From Talpa occidentalis (lineage: Eukaryota > Chordata > Mammalia > Eulipotyphla > Talpidae), in contig NW_023600993.1 in NCBI RefSeq assembly GCF_014898055.3, positions 14,164,850-14,228,849 on the forward strand: a stretch of 64,000 nt of DNA, read 5' to 3'. The notes beneath the pieces were generated by a model that was not told where the DNA came from, did not search any database, and saw only the letters and a program-made list of their open reading frames with translations. The position numbers and the translations under genes were made by a program. Shown piece by piece: positions 10,812 to 23,551 of the stretch (positions are counted from its first letter, which is position 1; each line of letters starts with the position of its first letter).

Positions 10812-11546
10812 TATCTTTTTTTTTTCCAGATTTTTTTAATTTAAATTTTATTTTTATATTCCCCATACAATTCCAACCCCCTTATTTTGACCCCAAGCCC
10901 TCCTTTCCCAACCCCCCACCCTCCATAGAGTGTCTCTGGTTCATAGTTGTTTGTTGATTTTGATATTTTCTTTCTTATAGGTATTCTTTTTCCTGGTCCC
11001 TTATTTAAGTTTTCTAGATTCCTGCTATGAGTGAGACCATCCGGTATTTTCCTTTTTCTTTCTGGCTTATTTCGCTGAGCATGATCCCTTCCAGCTCCAT
11101 CCGTGTTGCTGCAAATTGCATGTGTTTATCTTTTTTGAATGCTGAGTAATATTCCATGTTGTATATGTACCACATCTTCTTGATCCAGTCATCTATTTTG
11201 GGGCATTTGGGTTGTTTCCAAAGCTTAGCTATTGTAAATAGTGCTGCTATAAACATAGGGGTGCAGGTGCTCTTTGGAATTGATGTTTCTGTGTCCTTTG
11301 GGTAAATACCTAGGAGTAGAATTGCTGGATCCTATGGGAGCTCTATGTTTAGTAGGTCCAGAAATCTCCACACAGCTCTCCATTGTGGTTGGACCAGTTT
11401 GCACTCCCACCAGCAGTGCAGGAGAGTTCCTTTTTCTCCACATCCTCGCCAACATTTGTTGTTGCTAGTTTTTTTAATATGTGCCATTCTCACTGGTGTA
11501 AGATGGTATCTCATGGTAGTTTTGATTTGCATTTCCCTGATTACAA
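10812..11546 (-). mobile_element. Young 5'-truncated L1 insertion
   Basis: Minus-strand L1 with poly(A) (T-run 10819-10828), 3' UTR, and ORF2 end (stop near 11014). The last 80 codons are intact ([12 protein letters not shown] through VSLIAGI). It is truncated at GATGTTGAA (11538-11546). Close relative of the copy at 12774-14800. No convincing target-site duplication seen. Confidence 0.9.
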
Positions 11547-12002
11547 GTGATGTTGAAAAGTGAATTTATTGTGGGGGGCCGGGGGACAGATAGGAAGTAG
11601 GAAGATCATAGAGACTGCTGGGTTGAGGGACCGCCAGTATGTTATGTACCAGGTCCAGTCTTGACCACACGACCACTCAGGGCAGTCCACACTCTTCCCT
11701 GCCTTATTTCTGTTTGCTTAAAAATTATGTTATGGAGGAGAAAGTCCCCACAGCCCTGCCTAGATCTGTGTCTGTCCTGCTTCATCACAGATAGTACCTC
11801 TCCCCAGCACCACTGAAAACAAAGGAAAGAACCAAGGAGGATTGGTGCCCGACAGTCAAGACTTATTTTTTTTTCTCAAAATTCTCTTCTGCCTTCACAC
11901 CATTTCCCCCTAATTTATCCTGTTACTAGCATATTCTTTGCTCTCTCTGGCTTTGTCTTCTCTCCCAGATTCTGAAATTTCTGAGTTCAAAAGTCTTTAA
12001 GT
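11547..12002. other. Unique spacer between L1 copies
   Basis: Starts with a G-rich stretch (11571-11586). No gene or repeat family recognised. Confidence 0.4.
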
Positions 12003-12301
12003 CCCATCTTTTTTTTTTAATTATTTTTTTGGTAGGTTTTTAAATTTTTTTAATTTTATATATTTTTTGCATCATTTTTCATTTTTGCACAATGTATGCA
12101 TTTTTATCTTGGTTGTAGTCCCCATACAATTCCCACCCCCCTTGTTTTGATCCTACTCCCTCCTCCCCACCTGTAGTGTGTCTCTGGTCTATAGTTGCTT
12201 GTTGATTTTGATTTTCACTTTATTATAATTAGTCTTTTTCCTGGTCCCTTACTTAGTTTTTCTAAATTCCTGCCAGGGGAGTGAGACCATCTGCAGTTTT
12301 G
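12003..12301 (-). mobile_element. Short L1 3' UTR insertion
   Basis: A T-rich run from 12009 is followed by the same 3' UTR blocks as the young L1 copies (CCCCATACAATTCCCACCCC, then GTTGATTTTGATTTTCACTT and CTAAATTCCTGCCA). It is truncated near the end of ORF2. Confidence 0.8.
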
Positions 12302-12619
12302 GTTTTACAACACTGTATGTGATTTAGGGGTGCAAATTCACACCTCAGGTGTATGTCATTATAACACACCCACTACCAAAGCACCCATAATCCATAGTAC
12401 CCATAGATCAGTAATTCCCCTCCCCACTTTTTTCCTACCCCACCCTCCCCGCCCCTCTAGTAGCCTCAATTCTGCAGTCATATTTCTCAGGTTTGTTTCG
12501 GTTTTGTTTTGTTTGTCTTTATTCCACATGAGTGAAATTATCTGGTTTTTCTCTTCTTCTAACTTCACTTAGTATATAGTCCCCTGACTTTTATCCATGT
12601 TGTCACAAATGGCAAGAAT

Positions 12620-12771
12620 TTATATATATGTATGGTATTATGTAATACCATATATAAAGATGTATACCACATATATTTATATAAATGTATACACCATATA
12701 CATATTTTATATATGGTATTTATATATATATATATATATATGGTATTTCATTGTGTCTATATACCACATTG

Positions 12772-12775
<4 letters not shown>
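12620..12775. repeat. TA-rich palindromic repeat expansion in L1
   Basis: Repeated ATATGGTAT and its complement ATACCATAT, with (TA)11-like tracts around 12720-12741. It appears to have grown from the L1 sequence GTATATATGTACCACAT. It could form hairpins or cruciforms. Confidence 0.7.
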
Positions 12776-12811
<36 letters not shown>

Positions 12812-14800
12812 TAAATTTTATTTTTATATTCCCCCATACAATTGCAAACGCCCCATTCTGACCCCAATCCTTCCCCTCCCGCCCCCACCCCAAAAGTGTC
12901 TCTGGTTCATAGTTTTTTTGTTGATTTTGATTTTCACTTTCTTATATTAATTTCCTGGTCCCTTATTTAAGTTTTCTAGATTCCTGCTATGAGTGAGACC
13001 ATCCGGTATTTTTCTTTTTCTTTTTGGCTTATTTCGCTGAGCATGATCCCTTCCAGTGCCATCCATGTTGCTGCAAATTGCATGTGTTTATCTTTTTTGA
13101 ATGCTGAGTAATATTCCATGGTATATATGTACCACATCTTCTTGATCCAGTCATCTATTTTTGGGCATTTGGGTTGTTTCCAAAGCTTAGCTATTGTAAA
13201 CAGTGCTGCTATAAACATAGGAGTGCAGGTGCTCTTTGGAATTGATGTTTCTGTGTCCTTTGGGTAAATACCTAGGAGTGGAATTGCTGGATCATATGGA
13301 AGCTCTATGTTTAGTAGGTCCAGAAATCTCCACACAGCTCTCCATAGTGGTTGGACCAGTTTGCACTCCCACCAACAGTGCACAAGAGTTCCTTTTTCTC
13401 CACATCCTCGCCAACATTTGTTGTTGCTAGTTTTTTTAATATGTGCCATTCTCACTGGTGTGAGATGGTATCTCATGGTAGTTTTGATTTGCATTTCCCT
13501 GATTACAAGTGATGTTGAACATTTTTTCATATGTCTGTTGGCCATTTTCATTTCCTCTTCAGAGAAGTTTCTTTTTAGCTCTTCTGCCCATTTTTTGACT
13601 GGATTATTTTCTTTGTTGTTGCTGAGTCTCATCAGCTCTTTGCAGATTTTTGTGATCAGTCCTTTATCATTAGTGTTGGGTGCAAAAATGTTCTCCCAGT
13701 TAGTGGGGTTTCTCTTTGTTTTTGTTATTGTCTCTTTTGCTGTGCAGAAGCTCTTTAATTTGATGTAGTCCCAGCTGTTTATCTTTCTCTTCACTATCAC
13801 TGCTTTGGGTGATGTGTCTGTAAAGATGTCTTTGATGTGCAAATCCCGTAGTGTTTCGCCTATATTTCCTTCTATGTATTTTATGGTTTCAGGTCTTATG
13901 TCTAGTTCTTTAATCCATTTTGAGTTGATTTTTGTGTATGGTGTGAGGTAGTGGTCAAGCTTCATTCTTTTGCATGTAGCGACCCAGTTTTCCCAGCACC
14001 ATTTATTGAACAAACTTTCTTTGCTCCAATGCATAGTCTTTGCTCCTTTGTCAAAGATTAGTTGACCATAAATCTGTGGGTTTATTTCTGGATTTTCTAT
14101 TCGATTCCATTGGTCTGTATGTCTGTTCTTGTTCCAATACCATGCAGTTTTGATGATTATGGCTTTGTAGTATAGTTTGAAGTCTGGGAGTGTGATGCCT
14201 CCATTTCCTTCTTTTTTTTTCAGTAGAGCTTTGGCTATTCGGGGTTTTTGGTGATTCCATATGAATTTCATCAATAATTGTTCTATTTCTTTGAAGAATG
14301 CCATTGAGATTTTGATTGGAATAGCATTGAATCTGTATATTGCTTTTGGTAGGATGGCCATTTTAATAATGTTTATTCTTCCAATCCATGAACAGGGGAT
14401 GTCTTTCCATTTCTTTGTGTCTTCTTCTATTTCTTTTAACAGTGTTTTATAGTTTTCTTTGTATAGGTCCTTTACCTCTTTTGTTAGATTTATTCCCAAA
14501 TATTTGATTTTTTTTGTTTCGATAATAAAAGGGGTGGTTTTTTTGATTTCTTCTTCTTCAGATTTATTGTTTGTGTATAGGAAGGCTACTGACTTTTGCG
14601 TGTTGATTTTGTATCCTGCCACTTTACTGAATTGATTGATGAGTTGAATTAGTTTTTCTGTGGAGATTTTGGGGTTCTCTATGTATATTATCATATCATC
14701 TGCAAATAGTGATAGTTTGACTTCTTCTTTTCCTATTTGGATTCCTTGGATGTCTTTCTCTTGTCTTATTGCTCTGGCTAGGACTTCCAGTATTATATTG
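12774..14800 (-). mobile_element. Young L1, 5' truncated, with open ORF2 C-terminal half
   Basis: A T-run of about 32 (12775-12806) is the poly(A) tail, followed by the 3' UTR (12807-12975) and ORF2. The frame is open from the truncation point (about 14799) to the stop at 12976-12978, about 607 codons. This includes the reverse transcriptase catalytic motif FADD at 14695-14706 and the whole region C-terminal to it. L1 ORF2 is endonuclease plus reverse transcriptase and is usually about 1,270 residues, so the N-terminal half and the promoter are missing and this copy cannot mobilise itself. Flanks ATTGTCTT (left) and ATTGACTT (right) may be a short target-site duplication. The lack of stops implies recent insertion. 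Confidence 0.92.
12976..14799 (-). pseudogene. L1 ORF2 C-terminal half (RT part and C-terminus), 5' truncated
   Basis: Open frame of the L1 above. Visible in order are the segment [15 protein letters not shown], the FADD catalytic motif, the RT thumb-like region ([31 protein letters not shown]), then the C-terminal region with WNRIENP and the terminal MVSLIAGI. It has no start codon of its own and no promoter here. It is a relic of a non-LTR reverse transcriptase rather than a host gene. Confidence 0.88.
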
Positions 14801-17800
14801 ACTTAATCCATTCCTCTCTCTTTGGTTCTTAGGTTGTTTTCACAACTTGGTTATTGTAGCTAGTGCTGCAGTGAACATAGGAGTGCATATATATCTCTTT
14901 GAGTGAGTGTTTTTGTATTCTTAGGATAGGTATCTAGGGGTGGAACTGCTAGATCAGGTGGTATATTTATTTTTAATATTTTGAGCAACCTCCGTACTGT
15001 TTTCCATAAGGGAAGAACCAGTCCATATTCCCATCAGTGGTGTATGAAGGCTCCTTTTTCTCCACACCCTTCCTAGTATTTATTGTTTCTAGCTTTTTTG
15101 ATATGGACCATTCTCATAGGAGTGAGGTGCTATCTCATTGTGGGTTTGATTTGCCTTTCCCTGGATTTGCCTTTCCCTGGTAAGGGATGTTCAAAATTTT
15201 TTCCTATGCCTATTGAGCATCTGTATTTCTTCTTTGGAGAAGTGTCTATTTAGCTTTTTCACCCATATTTTGATTGGGTTATTTGTTTTCTTCTTGCTGA
15301 GTTGTATGAGTTCTTTGTAGATATTGGATATCAGCCCCTTGTCAGATGTGTGATGTGTAAATATTTTCTCCCATTCAGTAGGGTGTCTTTTGGTTTTAAT
15401 GAAAGTTTCTTTCCCTATACAGAAGCATTTTAGTTTGACGTAGTCCTATTTGTTTATTTTTGCTTTCATTTTCCTTGCCATTGGAGTCGAGTCCCCAAAG
15501 ACATTACAGAAACCAATGATGTGAAGTGTTTTGCTTGTGTTTTCTTCTATGGTTTCGGGTCCCTCATCCATTCTCTAATCCACTTTGAGTTACTTTTTAT
15601 GAGTTATTTTATATATATGGTGTGAGTAGCCTAGTTTCCTTTTCTGCATGTGGCCCATGTTTTCATTAATCATATGCTCCCCTGTCCTTGCTCAATATGT
15701 CAACTCCTAATTCTGCTCATGGTCACCAAATCTGTCACCTGTCTGACTTAACCCAGTCCAGATGCATATATACATGTTCATGTATGTGTGTACACATATA
15801 TGCATATAGACATACATGTATGTATGTGAAAGCTCATAGAGCTATGACAACCTCTTCAATTTATCATATCCAGAAGCACATTCTCAGCTTTTGCCCCAAC
15901 ATTATGCTACATTCTGTTGTTGTCTGCCTTGGTAAATAGCATTACAAGCCACCTTATTTCCAAGGCAAAAATAAATAAATCAAGCAAATGTAGAAAACAG
16001 GAATTATGGAATTATCTTCAACTTACCTGTCTCCATGTTTATCCACATCCATCTAATCACCTTTCTGTGGATTGAGTGTCTGCTCTAGTCTCACCAACAA
16101 AGCCCTTGTTTTCTTTATAAAGGCAACTAGAATTAGGAATCCCTAATATTTAAGTCAAAACAAAGAAATTGATCATTATTGTTACTTATAAAACATTATG
16201 TTTGGGAGTTACACTTACAATACAAATTTGAAGAAAATTCGCAATGGAAAGTACAATTATCTACTGTATTACATGATCATGTTTTAACTTTTTGTATATT
16301 ACTTTTAGTATGGTAAACTTCAAAACACCAGAGCAAAAGTCATATTAGATGCTACAGTTATGTTGATACATTGATTTAATATGTGAAATCAGTTTCGGAT
16401 TATTACCATTTTTAATCTTGGAAATAGTCCAACTCCACTGATTGGGATTTCATAGCTTATTTGAAAGTCTGCATCATATCTGATTGTTTAAAGGAACTCT
16501 TTGAACTGAAATTTGACCAACATCATTGAAATTTTCAACTGACCATGACTGCTCACCCATCAGTGGTTCCATTCTCTCACAGAATCCATATTTTAAAATT
16601 GGAAGTATTGAAGCTCAATTTCTTATTGCAGCTCTAAATCTGAAGGTGTATGTTTATAGTTTAAATTCCTGTAATTTGAAACAAAATCAAAAGATATTGA
16701 TGCATTTTTTTTCCATGTGGAATTAAGAAGAAAGTCATTTCTCAGTAGAGATAGAGGAGTCTATGTGTCAACAGGCAATGCTTTCAATAAATATCCAGGA
16801 AGCAGCTATTTCAATATAAATGCTCCAGATGGCTTCATCCCAGCTCTCCCACCCCTCTGCACTCTCCCTTGTTCCTTATGCAAGGCTTTTTTATAGACCA
16901 ATGTGCACATTTATCCCTCTGAGGGTTGATGCTTTTTAATAAGTGTAAAGGGGTATTTTTCTGATTTGACTTGGAATCCAGGTATGGCAACTGGTAAGAA
17001 CAACACTCACTCCTGAGCCATCACCAGTATCAGATGACATTCAGTGATATTTAGTGATAGGTTGAGAAGAGAAGCATTTGATTGAGGGAGAGTCAAAGAA
17101 ACATAGAGAGCCTATAAGTACTCTGGATGAGTGCTTTGGTAGCTTCAGAAGCTTTGAAGGAATTTATCACTTACTCAGCTCTTGAGGATGGGATTGGATC
17201 TGACTTGTGAAGAGTCGGAAGGCTACTATCAGACAGAACTACTTCCATGAGGGCCTCTGGGAAGCTCTGGGAAGCAGCAAGTTGGCTTCTGGTGCCAGGT
17301 GATCAAGTATGACAAGGAGTTAAGGCAAGAGTCACACTCCCTTTTTTGTACTGTCAGCCATGACACATCAAAAACTGGTAGCATGGAAACCACCAACTTT
17401 TTCACAGTGAGCTCAACTGACTGTGGCAGGAATGAATTTTAGGTTGACTTTTGGAGACACACACCTCCCTGTGCAAAGTTAGGATGGAGAAGAAACAGAG
17501 ACCAATATTTGTCCATACATAACACATAATTTGTCAACCCATACATGGTATCAATGCAAAATCTTTAATACCTTGACAGCAACTAATTAGAGCAGAAGCT
17601 GTAAATCACTAGCACACCACTATCTCCCAGATAAAGATCAGCGTTTTGGGAATGCCCAGAAATATTTAGAGATTTTGAAAGTCAAAGAGGGTTCCAGGCT
17701 GCACAGGCAGGAGCAAGAACAAGAACTTTGGGTATTTGAAAATTAATTTGTATATAAATATCGGCAAAGACTTTGTTAAGTTAGTATTACCATGGGTCAA

Positions 17801-18678
17801 ATCTCAAGCAGAAAGAAATATAAATTTATCTTGGAAATATTAGCTGCCATCAGGAGTTTTTTTTTAAGAAAAGAAGCAAGCAGAAATAACCCTTAACCTC
17901 TATCATTACGAGGCAGTGCTTTGAACTAAGACATAACGAATAAAGCAGCCCTTAAATAACCCTAGTATGTGAGTGAGCTAGTAGAATGTTTAATATAGAA
18001 CTGTAGATGATGCCAAGAAAACATTCTTTTATAATATAGTGGGATTTCATCAACCAATTTTGGCAAGCCGACCAGGTATTTTGTAGAGTTTCAGAATCAA
18101 AACGAAAGCACTAGAGTACTAAGAAAATCCCATTCTTTGTGAGTTATGGTCTACTACAGAAATTTTTAGAGTGTTTTATTTTAGGACATTGAGAAATAAC
18201 AGCAAAAACTGGGACTTTTTCCTTAAAAGCATCCTTTTGTTTTCCCAATGTACAGAACTTATAAAAAATTTTGCAGGCATCTACATTTTTTAGGCACTGA
18301 TTTTACTGCTATCTTCACTAGCTCTACATGTCCAGTCATCACTGAATTGCTATATACAAGCCAAGAGTTGTCACCCACACTTCTGCCCCTCAGCCTCCTC
18401 TAAGGTAAAGTGGAGAGCTTCTGTGTATTGTTGACTCAACAAGGGGATATTATAATATGGAATATATTCATATAATTGTTGATAACAGAATTTTGGTGGC
18501 AGCATGAGAATATTTCAGCCAAATGGCAAAGGAAGGAATATAATTAATCATTTGGTATTATAAACAGTCTTCTAATATGTTTGAGGTATTAGAAAGTTAT
18601 TCTACACATTCATTATTTTATTCTTTTCACCATTATCCTATATGCAAACATTTTGTTTAATAGTAATTGAACCAAACT

Positions 18679-18705
18679 AAAAAAAAAAAAAAAAAAAAAA
18701 AAAAA
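18679..18705. repeat. Homopolymer A27
   Basis: An uninterrupted run of 27 A. No retroposed body was recognised upstream. Confidence 0.9.
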
Positions 18706-19439
18706 CTGTAGAGGAGACTTTGGTCTGAATTCTGTCATAAATTTTGTAATGGTACAATTTAATGTCCCTGGACCTGTTTCCTGATAGAGAAATGGATCTC
18801 AATAATCCTACAAGATACTCCTTGTCAAATGGCATCTACAAGCAGATTTATAAAATGTGTCATATCAATACCCATTCTTCAAATCTATATGACCATTACC
18901 ACAAATCAACCAGCTTAATTAATCATGGATCCTGTTTTCAAATTAACACCCATTAAAACCCGGGGGTGGGAGGGGGCAACACTTGAAGAGATTGAGCTAA
19001 GTGATCTCTGTGTCTATTTTTAGCTAAGAAAATCCTTTAAAGGTAGTATTTTAAGATTTCTGAAAATTATCAATAAATGACAAAATTCATGAGGAAGCTA
19101 AGATTTCAATAAACTAAATGTATCTTTATCTTATGGACCAATAATGAAGGGATGTACACAATAATAATAGTCCTAAGAGTATAATGACATTAGGCTTTTA
19201 TCTTGAAATAAACTTTTTTATCAATCAATTTTTAGGAAAAAATAATTTTTGCACAGAAATGAACATTTCCCCTTCTGTTCTATCAAATGTCTTTCTAATG
19301 GTTTTTAGGTCATTCTTTGATCATCATATACTGGCTCTTCTTGGGTGGTGTGTTTGCTCCTGTGAGTAAACACACACTTCAAACTTTCAGTGACTGTTGC
19401 CTCAAGATACATCCATTAGCCTGTGGAGTAGGAAACCAT

Positions 19440-19486
19440 TACACACACACACACAAACACACACACATGCACACACTCTCACACGG
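19440..19486. repeat. CA microsatellite
   Basis: Interrupted (CA)n with AAAC and ATGC interruptions. Confidence 0.9.
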
Positions 19487-20589
19487 TGACTATCTCCTGC
19501 ACTTGTATCAACTTCTTTGGGATGTTTGGCCAAACCATTCAGCAACACTGATGTTATCACAATGACCCATATTCATAACCTGTCCTGTCTGCCAAGGACA
19601 AATTAATTTGTGCATCCTTGGATGTGCTGATACAACATTACTGGTTCCTCTACTTAGTGAACTTTAGAGAAGTGGGTTTTTAGACCTATAATTTGCTGAA
19701 AAAAGAAAAGAGTTTGCATTCATATAATTTCTGTTCTGAATGATGTTGAGAAACTTCTTTGATTGAAATTTTAGCTGTTTAATGGGTTATCTCTTGGAAG
19801 AGCGCTGGTCTCTGTGGTTAAAAATAAATCAATAAAAGAAGACTTCTGTTTCAATGAACCAAGCAGAGGTTTCTGTCTCTGAAGGAATAATTCTTTGTTG
19901 ATCCAAATAAAATTCATGTTGAGATAGAAATTAGATTCCAAACATTAGAACTATATGAAGCAGGAGTTAAAAAGTCATACTTGTGGCCATGGTGTCCCAG
20001 AAGAGAAATTCCCCTTCTCATATTCTTCCATCCTGGTGGTGAGACTAAATCTAACTTGAGGAGAAAGTGCTATCCCTCTTTTCTATTAGGACAGTTCAAG
20101 CAACACAGTTGCCATTGGCAACAGACACCTTTGCCTCCAAATCATTTTTTTACCTCTGCAGTCTTTGGACATTGACAGCCTTCTGCCAGCAGTGCACTGC
20201 AGGGAGTCTGTCCACCAGTTTTTCTAGTTAGCTTAAGCTTGTTTCAGAAATACATGCACAGATATGATTTATGTCCTCAACCAGCTGACTGCATATGTTC
20301 TCATCACACCTGACTCCAAATAGTTCCAGCATGTTGTCAGGCCCGTGGCTGGAGGATATTGATTTCCTTGTTATTCCCAGATTAGTGGAACCACCTGTGG
20401 CAAGAGGAACTTTTGAGTAGGGAAAAAAAGATAAAAAAAGTAACAGAAGGGAAGGGTATGGTGTTTCCTGCAAAAAAATATTAGGAATGAGATATAGTTT
20501 ACATAAATTAAAATTATACCCATATTAAGGGTGCATAAATGGCATTAACTCATGTTTTGACAAATTATTAATGGAATCTTTAAGATTTT

Positions 20590-21890
20590 CTATATATGTA
20601 TAAGCTCATACCATCTGCAAACAGGGAAGAATTTACATCTTTCCAGTTTAGATGCCTTTTATTTCTTTTTCTTGACTAATTGCTCTGGCTAGGACTTCCA
20701 GTACCAGTTGAATAGGGTTGGTGAGAGTGGACACCATGGTCTTGTTCTTGAGCTTATCAGGGGTGTTTTCGAACTTTTGTCATTGACTATATGGTTATGT
20801 GGTCTTGTAATATATGGTCTTTGTTTCACTTTCCCTCTATATCTGACTTGCTGAGAATTTTTATCATGAAAAGACATTGACTTTTGCCAAATTTTACCTT
20901 TGTATCTGTTGAGATGATCATATGATTTTTATATTTCATTTTATTAATGTGGTGTGTATCCTCATTTATTGACTTGCATATATTGAACCATCTTTTTATC
21001 CCAGGGGTAAATCCCACTTGATCCTGGTGTATGATCCATTCAATGTACAATTGAATTAGGCTTGTTAATATTTTGCCTTAAAAATTGGCATAGTCATCAG
21101 AAATATTGGTATGTAGTTTATTTTTTCTTTTGTTTTTCTTGTAATGTCTTACATTGCTTTGGTATCAGGGTAATGTTGGTCTTGAATAATGGTATTTGGG
21201 AGTGTTCCCTCTGCAATATTTGGAAGAGTTTGAAAATGATTGATGTTAATTCTTCTTTAAATGTTTGATGGGATTCACTAGTGAAACCATCTGGTCTGAA
21301 CTTTTTTTGTGTGGGAGGGAGTATTGACTACTTATACAATCTATTCATTTGTTATTGGTATGTACACATTTTCTATTTCCTTGTGACTTAGACTTGGTAA
21401 GTTTTATGTTTCTAGGAATTGAGCCATTTCTTCTAGGTTATCTGATTTATTCTCAAATAGTTGTTCATAGGAGTCCTAAAATCCTTTGTATTTGCGTGGC
21501 AACAATTGTAATGTATACAGTCCTCCTGATTTCTTATTTGTTTGAGCCCGCTTCTTTTTTCTCTTAGTCGATCTAAAATTTGTCAATTTTGTCTTTTATT
21601 AAGAACAATCTCTTAATTTTCTTGATCTTTTTATATTTGGTCTCTTTCATTTATTTCTGGTCTTTGTTTTCTCCTTCTGCTAACTCTGGGTTTCGTTTGT
21701 TCTTTGTCTACTTCCTTGAGGTGTAAAGTTAGGTTGCTTATTTGTCATCTATCTTCTTGCTTAATTTTGGCATTTATCACTATCAACTTCCCTGTTAAAA
21801 CTGCTTTTGCTGTGTCCCATAAATTTTTATATATTGTACTTCCATTTCATTTGTTTCAAGATATTTTTTGATTTCTCTCCTTAATGTTTC
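20590..21890 (-). mobile_element. Old L1 ORF2 fragment, antisense
   Basis: CTCTGGCTAGGACTTCCAGTA, CCACTTGATCCTGGTGTATGA and CTGTGTCCCATAAATTT are L1 ORF2 antisense signatures, in order. Many frameshifts. It covers the same ORF2 region as 23090-24640, so it is a separate insertion. Confidence 0.8.
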
Positions 21891-22561
21891 CTTTCTTAAT
21901 TATGAATTTCACCAAGGTGCTGGGATCCTTGGTTCATGTAAAGGTGCTTTTGTACACAGGTTATTGTTCAAACTGATGTATGGGGAGGGGACAAAAATTA
22001 TCATTCTTTGAGATTTCAGTTAATGTTAATTGACTATGGATATTTAATTATTCCACAACATTTTGTTAAAAATATTATACTTCCTTCTTTGTCTTGTTTT
22101 TGTATCTTTGTCAAAATTAGTTGGATGTATTTGTGCAAGTCTATTTCTTTCTTTTCTATTCAGTTCCATTGCTCTATGTGTGTATACTTTTGCCAATAAT
22201 GCACTTCCTTTATACCAATAGTTTTATAATAAGTGTGAAAACTTGGTAGCAAGATTCCTTCGAATTTATTCTTTTTCCAATAATTGTGTTAGCTGTATTT
22301 GTTCCTTTGAATGTCCATATAAGTTTATAAATTGCTATATATGTATATATACAAAAAATATCCTGTTGGAATTTTGATTGGTGTTGCTTTAAATCTAGAG
22401 ATAAATTTGGGGCCAGTCATTCTCACTGTATTGTGTTTTCAATCCATATATTTGATATTTATTTATGTCTTCTTTGATTTATTACATCCATATTTCATGG
22501 TATTTAATATACAAATTCTGGACATATTTTGTTAGCTATATACCTAAGTATTGTGTAAGCT

Positions 22562-22925
22562 GTTTGTCTTAGCCATTTTTGGCTGCTGTGACAAAAATAT
22601 CATGGACTGGGTGACTTAAACCACATTTATTTCTCAAGATTCTGGAGGCTGAGAATTTGGAGTTGAAGGCTCTGGCCAATTCAGTGTCTGCTCATGCACT
22701 CTCTTGTTTGAAAACAGTTATCTAATCATTGTACCTTCATATGTCAGAACAAGTAGAGAAGAAGCAAGCTCATTCATGTTTCTTATTCTAAAGCCACTAC
22801 TCTGATTCTTAGGGGCCTCCCCGTCATGACCTACCTTCCTCGAAGAGGTCTCATCTTCTAATATCATCACTTTGGGGGTTAGAATTCTAATATATGGATG
22901 GGGACACAAATATACAATCTATAAG
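22562..22925 (-). mobile_element. MLT1 (ERVL-MaLR) solo LTR
   Basis: CATGGACTGGGTGACTTAAA, TTTATTTCTCAAGATTCTGG and GGCCTCCCCGTCATGACCTA are in the order of MLT1 in reverse. The 5' end is GGGGACACAAATATACA. It is nested inside an older L1, and no internal region is present. Confidence 0.85.
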
Positions 22926-23133
22926 AATTGCATGTATTCTTTTACATTCTGCTTTCCAATTTTACATTTCTTGTTGAGAGAAACCTCGCTAATTTTTATT
23001 CACCTTGATTTGTGTGATCTTGCTAGTTATTAATTCTAGGAGATTTTTAGTACATTCTTGGAATTTTCAACATAAAAAAAAAACTTACCTGCAAGTAGGG
23101 AAAGTGTTATCTCTTTGTTTTTCTAAGTTCTAT

Positions 23134-23222
23134 GCCCTTTCTTTCTTTCTTTCTTTCGTTCTTTCTTTCTTTCGTTCTTTCGTTCTTTCGTTCTTTGTTT
23201 CGTTCCTTGTTTCTTTCTTTTT
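23134..23222. repeat. TTTC/TTCG microsatellite
   Basis: About 22 tetranucleotide units, first (TTTC)n then mixed TTTCG/TTCT and TTTG. It sits where the L1 ORF2 antisense reads ATGCCCTTT followed by a T/C-rich stretch, so it likely grew from L1 sequence. Confidence 0.9.
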
Positions 23223-23551
23223 TTGCCCTATTGCAAAGAATAAGGGCACTGAGAATGGATGTGGCCTTTTTCCTAGTATTGGGTGAAAACATCTGTCCTT
23301 TCAACATTAAGTATGATATCACCTGTAGTTATTTAGGTAGATGCACTCTATCAGATTGTGGAAGTTACCTTCTATTCCTAGTTTGCCTAGAGTAGGTTTT
23401 GTTTCAAATGTTTCTCTGTATTGATATGATCATGTGAGTTTCCTCTTCAGATTGTTAATATGATAGATTGAGTTGAATGATTCCTAATGTTAAAACAGTG
23501 TTTACAACCTCTAGATAAACTGCACTTGATACCAACATATTATTCTTTTCT

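Larger units (their letters stand above)
12302..15690 (-). mobile_element. Older L1 split by a younger L1
   Basis: The two halves are 12302-12773 (3' UTR and ORF2 end, with an expanded TA/GGTAT tract) and 14801-15690 (ORF2, antisense, for example GTTGTTTTCACAACTTGG and GAACATAGGAGTGCATATAT). Together they make one diverged 1.36-kb L1 copy. The gap is the insertion 12774-14800. Confidence 0.75.
15691..20589. other. Intergenic, largely unique
   Basis: Simple repeats only: TATG/TACA-rich at 15760-15830, A27 at 18679-18705, and a CA repeat at 19440-19486. No transposon or gene recognised. A segment at 20225-20480 has higher complexity but no recognisable frame. Confidence 0.55.

Noticed and set aside
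12597..12950. 117-codon Tyr/Ile/Phe-rich open frame
   Set aside because: Translation of the TA-rich expansion and the L1 poly(T).
18400..18705. SINE or processed pseudogene ending in A27
   Set aside because: No polymerase III boxes, coding remnant or flanking duplication could be found upstream of the A-run.
23005..23395. Ser/Phe-rich and Lys/Glu/Arg-rich open frames
   Set aside because: Produced by translation of the TTTC/TTCG microsatellite.
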